A stretch of DNA of 64,000 nucleotides from Nostoc sp. FACHB-973 (GCF_014698115.1 NZ_JACJSJ010000001.1:124001-188000), one strand, 5' to 3'; counted from the stretch's first letter, positions 17,141-26,276 are shown. The notes: generated by a model from the letters alone, not told the origin. A program made the numbers and translations.

Positions 17141-18955
17141 TCAATTCAACGGCTCCATAATGACCCTTAACCCTTTGCTAGATAGTGTTTTGAGCATTTC
17201 TTTAGCGTTATATTCACTGTCAAATACTCCTGCTTGCATCACTTTTTGACCTTCCCAAACTGTGGGAAAGGCACCAGGAGCAAGCGATCGCACTAAATCT
17301 CGCTCTTTATCTGTTACTAATGTGACCACTACGCGATAACGTATACCGTACTGTGTTCCGGAGTTTCCCCTGTAGGAGATATTTGTAGAACTTGCAACTG
17401 GTACTTTTGGCAGATTGCGAGTATCGTCAATGGGGACATTGCCATTAGGAACTGGCAACAGTGCTTGATTACCAGTGCTGGGAACTGCTGGCTGTGCTAC
17501 AGAACTGGATGAATACTGAGGTGCAGTAAACTCAACCGTGTTGGGATCAATCTGCACATAATTGAACTGCCGTGTCTCAGGCGGCTGTGCTGGGGTGGAA
17601 TTTGCAGTTCGAGTAGCTGACAAGCTGCTAGGAGTAGGAAATCCGGCGACTTTAGAGGTAGGTGGTTGTTGATTGGATATAGGGGGCGAAAGCTGCACGC
17701 TAGCTGGTTGCAATGGCAATAGTTGACTGTTTAATTGTGCAGGAACAAGATTATCTCCTGAAACACTGTTGTTAGTTGGGACGTTGGTAGTTTCTGAGAC
17801 TTCAGGAGCCGAGAAAGTGATTTCTCCTGATGCTGGTATTTCTTGCACCACATTGTTGGCGACAGGAGCAGGTTGAGAATTTTCGGCTGCTGGTGCTGTT
17901 GTACCCTTGATATCTACATTATTAGTGACGCGATCGCTCACCAGGTTATTGCCAGCAGCAGAAATCACTTGCTTGGCGACGCTGGCGTTAATGTCGTAGC
18001 GGGCATTATTTTGAAATTGATTACCCCCAGGTTCAGATGCGTTGCCTAAATCTGGCATTGCTTGGGCGATCGCTACTAAACCATCTTCTTTGCTACCTTG
18101 AATAATATTATTCCGTAAAATCGGGCGGGCATTCGCTTGGACTACAATTCCCGCTCTATTATTTTCAATTTGATTGCTTAGGACTACAGGAGCGGCATTT
18201 TGGGCAATATTGATGCCAAAACCGGTTTCGTGAAAGACATTTTCCTTCACTTCGGGACGGGAGTTGCCGGCAATTGTCATCCCATTGGCGCCATTACGAT
18301 GGAAGTAATTTTTGCTAATGGCGGGTGCAGCATTTCCACTGATAGAAATCCCATCTTGTGTGCTACCAGTAAAGCTATTTTCCACAACTACCGGATTGGT
18401 AGATTCAATCCACAAACCATAACCACGAGGGTTTGAGTTTGTCACTGTCACCCCGGTAAGTACCGTTTGGTTTGCCGCAACAATTGTCACATTTTGACCG
18501 GCAAAACTGCGACTTAAGTAATCACCGCCTCCCTGAATGATGATATCTTTGCCTTGATTACTGGGGTTGCCTTGAATGGAAACACCTGGTTTGAGCATTA
18601 AGGGGAATACCTCTCCCGTCTCGGTGCTATAAGTGCCCGTGGAGAGCATAATTACCGTATTAGGATTAGCTAATCGCAATGCTTGGGTAATGGTTTTCAC
18701 CGGAGCGGATTCGCTACCATTACCTGCACCGTCATCTCCAGTATTGGGATTGACAAACAGCACGTTCATCTGAGAATTGGTATTTTCACCGACAGGTGCG
18801 GAATTTGGTGTTGATGGCATTTGAGCGATCGCACTATTCAGGCTTGTGCCCAGGAACGCCATACTTATCGACCCCAAAAGCATAGTCAAAAATAATACCC
18901 GGCTTCGGCAGATTGAAAGCATTGTTGATTCGATAAACCCCCGTTTTGCAGACAT
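17141..18955 (-). CDS. Secreted DUF1565 parallel-beta-helix protein
   Basis: From MSAKRGFIES the product has 604 residues. A hydrophobic stretch (LFLTMLLGSISMAFLGTSL) ending in AIAQ is a signal peptide, and an ATG at 18922 would also include it. LFVNPNTGDDGAGNGSESAPVKTITQALRLA is the DUF1565 opening. A right-handed beta-helix follows with repeated N-x-A/G-P turns (SGNAAPAISKNYF, AGNSRPEVKENVF, AQNAAPVVLSNQI, QANARPILRNNII). A Pro/Ser/Gln-rich linker leads to a C-terminal SPOR-like domain (YRVVVTLVTD ... GVFDSEYNAKEMLKTLSSKG). It is likely an envelope or extracellular carbohydrate-associated protein; no enzyme site is recognised. Confidence 0.85.
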   Translation of the reverse strand: MSAKRGFIESTMLSICRSRVLFLTMLLGSISMAFLGTSLNSAIAQMPSTPNSAPVGENTNSQMNVLFVNPNTGDDGAGNGSESAPVKTITQALRLANPNTVIMLSTGTYSTETGEVFPLMLKPGVSIQGNPSNQGKDIIIQGGGDYLSRSFAGQNVTIVAANQTVLTGVTVTNSNPRGYGLWIESTNPVVVENSFTGSTQDGISISGNAAPAISKNYFHRNGANGMTIAGNSRPEVKENVFHETGFGINIAQNAAPVVLSNQIENNRAGIVVQANARPILRNNIIQGSKEDGLVAIAQAMPDLGNASEPGGNQFQNNARYDINASVAKQVISAAGNNLVSDRVTNNVDIKGTTAPAAENSQPAPVANNVVQEIPASGEITFSAPEVSETTNVPTNNSVSGDNLVPAQLNSQLLPLQPASVQLSPPISNQQPPTSKVAGFPTPSSLSATRTANSTPAQPPETRQFNYVQIDPNTVEFTAPQYSSSSVAQPAVPSTGNQALLPVPNGNVPIDDTRNLPKVPVASSTNISYRGNSGTQYGIRYRVVVTLVTDKERDLVRSLAPGAFPTVWEGQKVMQAGVFDSEYNAKEMLKTLSSKGLRVIMEPLN

Positions 18956-19009
18956 AAAATCTACTGTACGGTACTTAGAAAACACATTAATTAGAATCAT
19001 ATTTAACAC

Positions 19010-19707
19010 AGCCCCTTATAACTAACAATAAATTCTTATACTCTTAGAGAGTATTATGCCGATAATATTACTCATATATTCACTAATTGGCGATAGATAT
19101 TTAATACAGAGTTAGAGATAAAAAAAATGGGAGCTGGGCATGTTTAATTTTTGCATTTACTCCTACTCTCCTCTAGCTTTTTTAATGGATTCAGTAACTG
19201 CACATTTGTGTAAGATAATTGGTGTTCCAGAAGAGTGGGATAAATTGGGGCAAACGGGGGAGATTTTGGAAGTTGGTAAATTACACCGCAACTATGCAAG
19301 ATCGGAATTTTTTTGATGTATTTCTTGGAGTGCCTAATCAACTGCAATCTTCATTCGTATTCCGATAATTAAAATATCGTCTGAATCATGCCAAAAACCT
19401 TATTTACTAACTCTTGCATAATCTAAAATCTAAAATCCAAAATCTAAAATCGTACAACTTTTGCCTTGTTCGGTGATGCTATTGCTTTTGCTGACTGCGG
19501 ATTTTGTGTTGTATCCGCTTTCGGGAGTTCTTTGTGAGGTCGTAGTCTACCGTAAAATACTTGACTAACCTTAGTGCTAAACTGTAGCCTCAAACTACCC
19601 CGATCGCTGCTTATAGGAACATGGGATAATTTAACATGACCTGATTTATACGTTATTTTGCGTAGATTTAGTCAAAAAACGAGTAAAAGAAGCAAATTAA
19701 TTAACTT
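19010..19707. other. Intergenic region upstream of thiE
   Basis: This is a 700-base gap between divergent genes. It holds an AAAATCTA/AAAATCCA STRR series at about 19421-19450. A 67-codon leftward frame (19144-19347) has no recognisable domain or ribosome-binding site and was not called. No TPP riboswitch (CTGAGA and the ACCTGAT-type core) was found upstream of thiE, so thiamine regulation must work otherwise or not at all. Confidence 0.5.
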
Positions 19708-20823
19708 ATGGTTACTAGGACATATGATAATTCACATTTCGATGAAAGTACTAACGGGGTTGTTGTAATGGTCGAGCCATACAGCCAAAAAGAGCAAGTA
19801 CAGCAAGTTGTTTACCGGATTTTAGACGCCAATTTAGACCGCGCTCGTGAAGGCTTGCGAATTATTGAAGAATGGTGTCGCTTTGGATTGAATAATGCCC
19901 AGTTGTCCCTAGAATGTAAGCGCTTGCGACAAGAAGTAGCCAAATGGCATACCCCGGAATTGCGGGCGGCGCGGGATACACCAGGCGATCCTGGGACTGA
20001 GTTAACCCATCCTCAGGAAGAAGAACGAGCTAGTATAAAATCGGTGTTGCAGGCTAACTTTTGTCGGATAGAAGAAGCCTTGCGAGTGCTGGAAGAATAC
20101 GGCAAGCTTTATCACCCAACTATGGCTAAAGCTAGTAAGCAGATGCGCTATCAGGTGTATACCCTAGAAAGTAATTTAATGGGTCATCAACGCCATCAAT
20201 TATTATGGCGATCGCGTTTGTATCTTGTTACTTCCCCTAGTGATACTTTATTGAACACCGTGGAAGCTGCACTCAAAGGTGGATTAACACTCCTACAATA
20301 CCGTGACAAAACCGCTGATGATTCTTTGCGTCTGGAACAAGCTAGGAAACTGCGCCAGTTATGCCACATTTACGGTGCTTTGTTTATCGTTAACGATCGC
20401 GTAGATTTGGCTTTGGCGGTGGATGCCGATGGAGTGCATCTCGGACAACAAGATATGTCCATCACCGTTGCTCGGCAATTACTCGGTTCCCAGCGTTTAA
20501 TAGGTCTTTCTACCACAAATCAAGAAGAAATGCAACGTGCAATTGCGGAAAATGTAGATTATATCGGCGTCGGGCCAGTTTATGAAACTCCCACAAAAGT
20601 AGGTAAGGCAGCAGCAGGCTTAGAATATGTCAGCTATGCTGCGAAAAATTGTTCAATTCCCTGGTTTGCCATTGGGGGAATAGATGCAAATAATATTAAT
20701 GATGTCATCGATGCAGGAGCTGAACGTGTAGCAGTAGTGCGATCGCTCATGCAAGCTGAACAACCTACCCTAGTAACCCAATATTTGCTTTCCCAACTCA
20801 ATCGCATTAAACCAGAACTTTAA
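19708..20823 (+). CDS. thiE: Thiamine phosphate synthase with N-terminal ThiD2-like domain
   Basis: The product couples the thiazole and pyrimidine moieties into thiamine phosphate. The N-terminal about 150 residues (YRILDANLDRAREGLRIIEE ... RVLEEYGKLYHPTMAKASKQ) are the cyanobacterial ThiD2-like helical domain. The ThiE TIM barrel follows, with LYLVTSPSDTLLNTVEAALKG, LLQYRDKTADD (substrate-binding Gln and Arg), FIVNDRVDLALAVDADGVHLGQQDM, IGLSTTNQEE, YIGVGPVYETPTK and WFAIGGIDANN. All active-site motifs are present. An in-frame ATG at 19768 (MVEPYSQKEQ) matches typical family starts better, and neither start has a strong ribosome-binding site. thiS follows 113 bases on, so they probably form an operon. 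Confidence 0.94.
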   Translation: MVTRTYDNSHFDESTNGVVVMVEPYSQKEQVQQVVYRILDANLDRAREGLRIIEEWCRFGLNNAQLSLECKRLRQEVAKWHTPELRAARDTPGDPGTELTHPQEEERASIKSVLQANFCRIEEALRVLEEYGKLYHPTMAKASKQMRYQVYTLESNLMGHQRHQLLWRSRLYLVTSPSDTLLNTVEAALKGGLTLLQYRDKTADDSLRLEQARKLRQLCHIYGALFIVNDRVDLALAVDADGVHLGQQDMSITVARQLLGSQRLIGLSTTNQEEMQRAIAENVDYIGVGPVYETPTKVGKAAAGLEYVSYAAKNCSIPWFAIGGIDANNINDVIDAGAERVAVVRSLMQAEQPTLVTQYLLSQLNRIKPEL

Positions 20824-20936
20824 AAAAGTCATTAGTCATTAGTCATTAGTCATTAGTTATTAGTCCAAAGTGAATAACCAATGCCCAATGCCCAATGCCC
20901 CATTCCCCAGTCCCCATTCCCCAGTCCCCACACTTT
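20824..20936. repeat. STRR series between thiE and thiS
   Basis: CATTAGT is repeated about four times (20828-20856), then CCCAATG and CCCCAGT/CCCCATT heptamers run from about 20880 to 20930. The series also lengthens the open frame in front of thiS artificially. It sits inside a likely operon, like the repeats between cydA and cydB. Confidence 0.85.
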
Positions 20937-21149
20937 ATGTCTAATGAGATTACGGTTCAGATAAATGGTGAAACCCGTAGCTGTTCGTCTGAGAGTCTTT
21001 TACCCGATTTACTGCAACAGTTGGGTTTCAATCCTCGCTTGGTGGCGGTGGAGTATAACGGCGAAATCTTACACCGCCAATTTTGGCCAGAAACAAAAGT
21101 ACAATCTGGCGATCGCTTAGAAGTGGTTACTATTGTTGGTGGTGGTTAA
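20937..21149 (+). CDS. thiS: Sulfur carrier protein ThiS
   Basis: This 70-residue ubiquitin-like sulfur carrier starts MSNEITVQINGE. The C-terminus ends in VTIVGGG, giving the terminal Gly-Gly that is thiocarboxylated and passed to thiazole synthase ThiG. The RLVAVEYNGEILHRQFW and SGDRLEVV blocks are family-typical. The ATG at 20937 is preferred, because the upstream open codons are STRR. The stop codon lies in TTAATTAA and overlaps the stop of the convergent beta-lactamase-like gene by three or four bases. Confidence 0.95.
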   Translation: MSNEITVQINGETRSCSSESLLPDLLQQLGFNPRLVAVEYNGEILHRQFWPETKVQSGDRLEVVTIVGGG

Positions 21150-22051
21150 TTAATTTCAGCCAGTAAACCCAGATCCTTGAGGCTGCGTCGTGTAATTTCG
21201 ATGCGGGCGGGTGCATCTTCTGGTTTATACATGTCAAGGGTTGTGGCGAAAAAGTAAACGTTTTTGTTTTGTTCTAGATAACCCACAAACCAACCAATAT
21301 TTGGTTTGGAACTCGTTAACCACCCTGTCTTTCCCCGCAATGTGTAGTCAGGAGTTTGTTCGCGGATCATAATGTCTTTGACAAGATTTATTGTTCGTTG
21401 GGAGAAAGGCAAATCGCCTTGATACAACTGTTGCAAAAACTTAATTTGCTCTTTGGGTGTAATTTGTAATGGCTGTTGTAGCCAAAAGCGATCGATGTCT
21501 GCGGCGGTGCCAATCTGACGGTTACCGTAGCCTACTTTATTAATAAATTGCTGCATTCTTTCATATCCAGCCCTACGCGCTAATACTTGATAGAACCAAA
21601 CAGTTGAATTCTTAAAAGCTTGACGCAAATTGGTATCATGATTCCAAGCATCAATTTCTCGCCCAATTCCATCCCAAGTAAGAACGGCTACATCATCAGG
21701 AATTACACCTGTTTCTAGCGCCACCAGAGAGTTAAAAATCTTGAATGTGGAAGCTGGAGCGATCGCATTTCCATTACGTTGAGGATTGTGTTCATAAGTG
21801 CGCTTGTTTTGGGAGTCGTAAATCAAGATTGAACCTTCACGCCCAAATTCTTGAAAGTGTCGCCCTAAATTTGGTGTTTTCACACTCAGCATTGCTGGAC
21901 GTTGAGTTGAAGCAGGTTGAGCCAGTAGATACATTCTCCCAAAGCTCATCACGCTCAATACAGCAAAACATCCAATAACCGTGAAAAGAAGAGATTGCTT
22001 TCGCTGAGTCCATCCAAGAAATTGCGATATGGCAAACAAGATATTTTTCAT
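21146..22051 (-). CDS. Class D beta-lactamase-like serine hydrolase
   Basis: The 301-residue protein has a signal or anchor segment (SLLFTVIGCFAVLSVMSFG) and then an OXA-type penicillin-binding fold. Motif 1 is PASTFKIFN (Ser-x-x-Lys), motif 2 is NSTVWFY (Ser-x-Val), then KVGYGN (Tyr-Gly-Asn) and LRGKTGW (Lys-Thr-Gly). All class D active-site motifs are present, and the length of the mature part fits. It could act as a periplasmic beta-lactamase or as a penicillin-sensing or transpeptidase-like protein; substrate cannot be told from sequence. It lies downstream of the glycosyltransferase in the same direction, but a long palindrome separates them. Confidence 0.9.
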   Translation of the reverse strand: MKNILFAISQFLGWTQRKQSLLFTVIGCFAVLSVMSFGRMYLLAQPASTQRPAMLSVKTPNLGRHFQEFGREGSILIYDSQNKRTYEHNPQRNGNAIAPASTFKIFNSLVALETGVIPDDVAVLTWDGIGREIDAWNHDTNLRQAFKNSTVWFYQVLARRAGYERMQQFINKVGYGNRQIGTAADIDRFWLQQPLQITPKEQIKFLQQLYQGDLPFSQRTINLVKDIMIREQTPDYTLRGKTGWLTSSKPNIGWFVGYLEQNKNVYFFATTLDMYKPEDAPARIEITRRSLKDLGLLAEIN

Positions 22052-22154
22052 TGCAGATTAACCGAATCACAAGCGAGATTCTACACCGCAATCTTGCTCG
22101 TTTCCGGAAATACAGCAAAATTCAGAATTCAGTAAATCGTAAATAGATCGCGCT

Positions 22155-22182
22155 GTAGGGTAGCACAGCTGTGCTACCCTAC
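22155..22182. repeat. 28-bp perfect palindrome
   Basis: GTAGGGTAGCACAG (22155-22168) is followed at once by its exact reverse complement CTGTGCTACCCTAC (22169-22182). Read rightward, a run of seven T (22192-22198) follows after 9 bases. It lies between the glycosyltransferase stop and the beta-lactamase-like start. It may be a terminator or a REP-like element. Confidence 0.85.
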
Positions 22183-22211
22183 GGTGGGATGTTTTTTTAA
22201 TTGGAAGTCTC

Positions 22212-23438
22212 TTACAAAATCGTGTTTTTGGCTTCTGATTTATACAGCGAACGGTGAAGAGTTCTACGATTAGCTAATTCTTTACCTTTGCGACCAAGCT
22301 GTTCGCGTAGCTGCTGGTCTTTGCACAACCGATTAAAAGCTTGAAAAACCTCATAACCAGAATTAGGATTTACGAGTATCCCATTTTCCTCATGTGTAAC
22401 TGTGTCTAAAACACTACCTAAACGAGGAGCAATTACAGGTTTACCGAAGTAACTTGCTTCTAAATAAACGATACCAAAACCTTCTATATTATGAGGTTTT
22501 GTATCTAATAAACTCAGCATAGCAAATATGTCACAGGCTGCATAATAACCTGCTAATTCGTTCTCTGGAACATATCCAGCAAAGTGGACTCGTTTATCTA
22601 CCCGCAGGCGATGTGCGAGAGATTTCAGTTCAGATTCACAAGGCCCTTGACCGCAAAGTATGTAGTGGACATCCACCCCAAAAGTTAGCAATAGTGGAAT
22701 ATTATCAATTACGCGATCGAAACTTTTATGTTTTACTAGCCTTCCTACCGAGAGAATAACTATTGATGTTTCGGGAATGTTGTAGCTTTGACGCACACGC
22801 ACACGTAAATCATCAAGGCTATTTAACGTTGCATTGCCAAATTTTTCTGGTCTGATTACTGGGTTAATAACATGGGTTGGGGTATTTAATCGCAAAGCAG
22901 TTCTGAGATAGTTTTGTGTATAAGAACTGTTACAAATAATGCCTTCGGCTCTATGAAGTGTTAATTTAAATAGCGATCGCCACACCGGATTATGTAATGG
23001 ACTCAGAAGATCGTTGCCATGCACATAGATAAAAAAACGAATCGGTAAAAGATAGCTCAATAGCAACAGTGAAGGAAAGTCATAGCCGTGACCCCATTCA
23101 ATATAACGGTAGTGATAGCGAAAATAAAGTTTAATTGCTAGCACAAACGAGCAGATAATATTCACCAAAGGCTTGAGAACATTTCCTAAACAGCCACTAC
23201 CCCAGTATTTAACATTAGGCCAGCGATATACAGGAAACTGTTGATTTTCGTCAAATACTTTATCTCCTGAACAACCAGCCGCCAGCACAATCACTCGTTC
23301 TGGATCTTGGAGACAGCGATTGTAGATATATTCCCCAATAACAGCTTGTTTCGGTAGGAAGATTCGGGATATCACCAGAATATCCGGATGTGCAGTTTCG
23401 TCTCTAATTGTGGCTGTGAGTTGAGAAATATGTTCCAT
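22212..23438 (-). CDS. Glycosyltransferase family 4
   Basis: The product (408 aa from MEHISQLTAT) is a GT-B fold retaining glycosyltransferase. The N-terminal domain has DILVISRIFLPKQAVIGEYI and YIEWGHGYDFPSLLLLSYLL, and the C-terminal domain has VILSVGRLVKHKSFDRVIDNI, YILCGQGPCESELKSLA, FAGYVPENELAGYYAACDIF and the acidic EGFGIVYLEASYFGKPVIA motif that binds the sugar nucleotide. Sugar donor and acceptor are unknown; a role in exopolysaccharide or glycolipid synthesis is likely. An upstream TTG (23444) could add two residues, but ATG is chosen. No glycan neighbours lie next to it. Confidence 0.9.
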   Translation of the reverse strand: MEHISQLTATIRDETAHPDILVISRIFLPKQAVIGEYIYNRCLQDPERVIVLAAGCSGDKVFDENQQFPVYRWPNVKYWGSGCLGNVLKPLVNIICSFVLAIKLYFRYHYRYIEWGHGYDFPSLLLLSYLLPIRFFIYVHGNDLLSPLHNPVWRSLFKLTLHRAEGIICNSSYTQNYLRTALRLNTPTHVINPVIRPEKFGNATLNSLDDLRVRVRQSYNIPETSIVILSVGRLVKHKSFDRVIDNIPLLLTFGVDVHYILCGQGPCESELKSLAHRLRVDKRVHFAGYVPENELAGYYAACDIFAMLSLLDTKPHNIEGFGIVYLEASYFGKPVIAPRLGSVLDTVTHEENGILVNPNSGYEVFQAFNRLCKDQQLREQLGRKGKELANRRTLHRSLYKSEAKNTIL

Positions 23439-24221
23439 AATCAACTTGAGAACTAGATTTTAAAATATTTTTTGTATTTATTTACAATTGAGATGACTTT
23501 GAAAGCCACAATAATTATTGTTTGTTTTTCTCTGTAATGCAGTAGATAAATTCTAAGCTGATTTCAGAACATTAGCCAGTAATAGTTAGTTTTGATTTGT
23601 GTCTATTTAGATTTTTACTGGCAAATTTCTCATGACTTGAGAATTTCTGTGCATGATAAACAACAAATATGAAGCTACCACTTGCAGCTAAATCGCTCGA
23701 CGAGCAACTGTTGCGAAAATTATCAAATTTAGCTACCTTCAACAGAATATCTAAAATAATCTCGACAGTCGTGCCAAAATGCCAAAATCTCTGTTATCTG
23801 GAAAATAGGGAGTGGGGAGTAGGGTCAAGAGATTTTTATGGTTTTAGTGTGTAATTTATTACAGAAAATCTAGATTGCAACAAAATATTTAGCGCCAACT
23901 ATTAAAAAAATCAGTCAAAATAATCACTAAAATTTCAAATCATCTGTATAATTCAAAACTGTAGTCAGAAAGTGCTAGTCGCAGACATAGTAACAATTAC
24001 TTGTAGGCGTAGCCCGTCGTAGACATCGCCAATTTCTCTCATCAGAACATGTCTTCAAGTACGGTTCCCCTGTAGAGAAATCCCCCCTGCGATCGCTGCC
24101 TACCCGATATCAGACGCGGTAGAGTGAATGTGTAGCCGATAAAGGGGAGTGTTAAGTACCCCAAAAATCCCAAGAACATAGGGAAAAATCATAAAAATTT
24201 CCATTTTGAAGCGATTGTATT
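23439..24221. other. Intergenic region, 780 bases, no gene seen
   Basis: This gap lies between divergent genes. Seen are one short GGGAGTGGGGAGT repeat (about 23809-23822) and at 24002-24029 the sequence TGTAGGCGTAGCCCGTCGTA followed by GACATCGC, a dispersed element common in Nostocales intergenic DNA. A 61-codon frame at 23669-23854 ends in the repeat and is not supported as a gene. Confidence 0.5.
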
Positions 24222-25190
24222 ATGCGTAAAAAACTACAACAAACCATCAAACCGCTGCTAAAAATCTTCTTTGCCCTCAGTCTGGTGTTAACATTGGCTC
24301 TCAGTCATGCCGATGGAGCATTAGCCGCTAGTGGCGGACGCATTGGTGGTGGCTCATTTAGAGTACCTTCTAGCCGCACCTATACACCGCGTACTTATGC
24401 ACCTCCAGGCGGAGGCGGATATTATCCCGGTGGTGGTGGTTTTGGCTTTCCCTTCATAATTCCTTTTTGGGGAATTGGAGGCGGATTTGGTGGTCTATTT
24501 AGCATTTTAATATTTTTGGCGATCGCTAATTTCTTAGTCCAAAGCTTCCGCCGGGTCTCCAGTGGTGAAACAGAAGAAGCAGGTTACAGCACCAACTCCT
24601 CAGTTTCGGTAACTCGTTTGCAAGTCGGTTTGTTAGCTCAAGCGCGTGATTTGCAAAATGAACTCAACCACATTGCTGAAACTGCTGATACCAACTCCCC
24701 AGAGGGGAGAGCAGAAATTCTCCAAGAAGCCAGCCTAGCTTTACTCCGCCATCCAGAGTATTGGGTATATGCAGGTGGTGATACCCAACAAGCTCGGTTA
24801 AATTCAGCTGAAGCACAGTTCAACCGCCTATCATTAGCAGAACGCAGCAAATTTAGCGAAGAAACTTTGACTAACGTCAACAACCAGCTAAAAGCAGCCC
24901 TCGCCAAAGAAGCTTTACCCGCAGCTGATGAACTCGATAACCCTACTCGTCTAATTACCGAAGGTCCTGGCGAATACATTATCGTCACCTTACTAGCGGC
25001 GACACTAGGCAAATCTGAAATGCCAAAAATTAACAGCGCCGATGATTTGCGTCAAGCCTTGCGGCAAATTGGTAGCATCCCCGGTGATAAACTTCTAGCA
25101 ATTGAAGTTCTTTGGACTCCCCAAGCCGAAGGTGATACCCTGACATCTGATGATGTCTTAGCAAATTATTCTGATTTGAGATTGGTTTAA
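24222..25190 (+). CDS. DUF1517 domain membrane protein
   Basis: The 322-residue protein begins with a signal-like segment (LLKIFFALSLVLTLALSHADGALAAS). A Gly/Pro-rich region (GGRIGGGSFRVPSSRTYTP ... GGGGYYPGGGGFGFPFII) and a membrane helix (LFSILIFLAIANFLVQSF) follow. The soluble C-terminal domain contains SVSVTRLQVGLLAQARDLQ and PEYWVYAGGDTQQA, both typical of DUF1517. The C-terminal EGPGEYIIVTLLAATLGK and VLWTPQAEGDTLTSDDVL are also conserved. DUF1517 proteins occur in cyanobacteria and plastids, where function is unclear. A strong hairpin follows about 75 bases downstream. Confidence 0.92.
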   Translation: MRKKLQQTIKPLLKIFFALSLVLTLALSHADGALAASGGRIGGGSFRVPSSRTYTPRTYAPPGGGGYYPGGGGFGFPFIIPFWGIGGGFGGLFSILIFLAIANFLVQSFRRVSSGETEEAGYSTNSSVSVTRLQVGLLAQARDLQNELNHIAETADTNSPEGRAEILQEASLALLRHPEYWVYAGGDTQQARLNSAEAQFNRLSLAERSKFSEETLTNVNNQLKAALAKEALPAADELDNPTRLITEGPGEYIIVTLLAATLGKSEMPKINSADDLRQALRQIGSIPGDKLLAIEVLWTPQAEGDTLTSDDVLANYSDLRLV

Positions 25191-25263
25191 ATCTTCCCCA
25201 TCTCCTGGGCTAGGAGGCCACGGCCTACAGACAAGTTGAAAAGTCTGGTTCATATCTAGCTTT

Positions 25264-25315
25264 AATCTGGTAGGGTGTCTTATTCATGAGGGTACGACAC
25301 CTTACCAGATTTTTA
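25264..25315 (+). terminator. Rho-independent-type terminator after the DUF1517 gene
   Basis: AATCTGGTAGGGTGTC (25264-25279) pairs with GACACCTTACCAGATT (25296-25311) over 16 bases with one G-U pair and a 16-base loop. TTTT runs straight off the right arm. Position and direction fit termination of the DUF1517 transcript. Confidence 0.75.
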
Positions 25316-25511
25316 GTTTAAGTTAATTTTTCTTGATTACGATTGTTATGCTGAAAAATGACGTAGACGCGTAGCAGGTTGTTGTTAGACTTCATCAGTA
25401 CAATTGAAAATCGTCATTTGCTAACCAAGATTTTTTAACCCTGTAAGGCTTAATATTATTTATGTCAGAATTGAGGAAAATAATATATATCCTACAACTC
25501 GGCAAGCACTT

Positions 25512-25670
25512 ATGTGTGTGATTATTTGCCAGTATTTATCCAATTTCTACCGAGAGATTCAGCTATTCCGTTTTAGTGACACAACTGGCAATGTGTTTAT
25601 TTTGGCAGGTGATGAACTGCAAATCCTTGTATTTCGTGATGGAACTTGGAGATTTGTCAATGAAACCTAA
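25512..25670 (+). CDS. DUF6888-like small protein, start uncertain
   Basis: The open frame reads MCVIICQYLSNFYREIQLFR and then FSDTTGNVFILAGDELQILV, ending FRDGTWRFVNET, the pattern of the small cyanobacterial proteins (DUF6888-like) found beside DUF6887 genes. Similarity continues upstream of this ATG (PTTRQAL), but that stretch has no ATG, GTG or TTG before an in-frame TAA at about 25418. Either the ATG used here is real and the protein is short, or the gene has lost its start or uses a rare one. The stop overlaps the next gene by 11 bases. Function unknown. Confidence 0.6.
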   Translation: MCVIICQYLSNFYREIQLFRFSDTTGNVFILAGDELQILVFRDGTWRFVNET

Positions 25671-25893
25671 TTTTGCTCAAATGTCCACTAAAGAATTGAG
25701 AGCGTATGTGCTTGCTCATCGGGAAGATATAGAAGCTTTGGAAATCCTGTTTAGTCGCCGTACTCCTGACTCAGAAGCAATTATATATCCGTCAATGTTT
25801 ACTGAAGATGGTCAACCTATTGAAGAGAATAATAGGATAATTGCAGAAGCGATTGCCCAAAAAATACAGCAAGAGAATAATCATCAAGATTAA
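25660..25893 (+). CDS. DUF6887-like small protein
   Basis: The 77-residue product starts MKPNFAQMSTKELRAYVLAH and continues REDIEALEILFSRRTPDSEA, the pattern of the DUF6887 family. The ATG at 25660 lies inside the end of the DUF6888-like gene, with GGAG 8 bases upstream, so the two are translationally coupled. The open frame extends further upstream, but that part lies over the coding frame of the first gene. The tight coupling of two tiny genes recalls toxin-antitoxin modules; this is inference only. Confidence 0.75.
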   Translation: MKPNFAQMSTKELRAYVLAHREDIEALEILFSRRTPDSEAIIYPSMFTEDGQPIEENNRIIAEAIAQKIQQENNHQD

Positions 25894-26023
25894 TAGTATC
25901 GCTCTTAACCCTGGAGGTAAAGACAATGCAGCATGGAAAGATTTCGTCATCGGTGTTAACCATAATTTTTTCGGATAATGAAGGGTTTTGACCAAGTAGC
26001 TCACTAATAAAAAGAGGTAATCT

Positions 26024-26065
26024 TATGACTACATCTGTAAATACCACCAAAGTCTACGATGAAAT
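26024..26065 (+). pseudogene. 5' fragment of a small cyanobacterial gene
   Basis: A good ribosome-binding site (AAGAGGTAATCTT) precedes ATG at 26024. The frame opens MTTSVNTTKVYDEI, which resembles the N-terminus of small conserved cyanobacterial proteins that continue with an INFIAAGT-type block. After about 14 codons the similarity stops and the sequence becomes the 3' end of an opposite-strand frame. It looks like a remnant at a rearrangement junction. Confidence 0.45.
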
Positions 26066-26266
26066 TTCCATTTGCTCTGCTGTTTTGCGACTGCGGACAA
26101 TTTGCCACAAACTATTATCATCTAGTTTATCTAAAGCCGCGAGGTCAGCTTGGAATTCCTCTGGTACATGATCCCATTCTGGAGGACTACCTACTTGCAA
26201 AGCATGAACTATTTGTTGCTGATGCCAAGCAAGGAAGGCTTGAAAAAGTTTAGGTTCGTCTCCCAT
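26054..26266 (-). CDS. Small hypothetical protein, possibly truncated
   Basis: The 70-residue frame reads MGDEPKLFQAFLAWHQQQIV and then HALQVGSPPEWDHVPEEFQA, ending AEQMEISS. Composition is protein-like, rich in charged helices, and differs from a shadow frame, but no domain is recognised. The 3' end meets the fragment of an opposite-strand gene within about 12 bases, so the original C-terminus may have been lost. A hairpin-rich repeat starts 11 bases upstream of the ATG and may have replaced its promoter. Confidence 0.45.
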   Translation of the reverse strand: MGDEPKLFQAFLAWHQQQIVHALQVGSPPEWDHVPEEFQADLAALDKLDDNSLWQIVRSRKTAEQMEISS

Positions 26267-26276
26267 ATCGCGGCTT

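Noticed and set aside
19144..19347. 67-codon leftward frame in the gap before thiE
   Set aside because: No ribosome-binding site, domain or coding-like composition was seen.
19560..19707. Possible TPP riboswitch before thiE
   Set aside because: The conserved CTGAGA and ACCTGAT-type core elements are absent.
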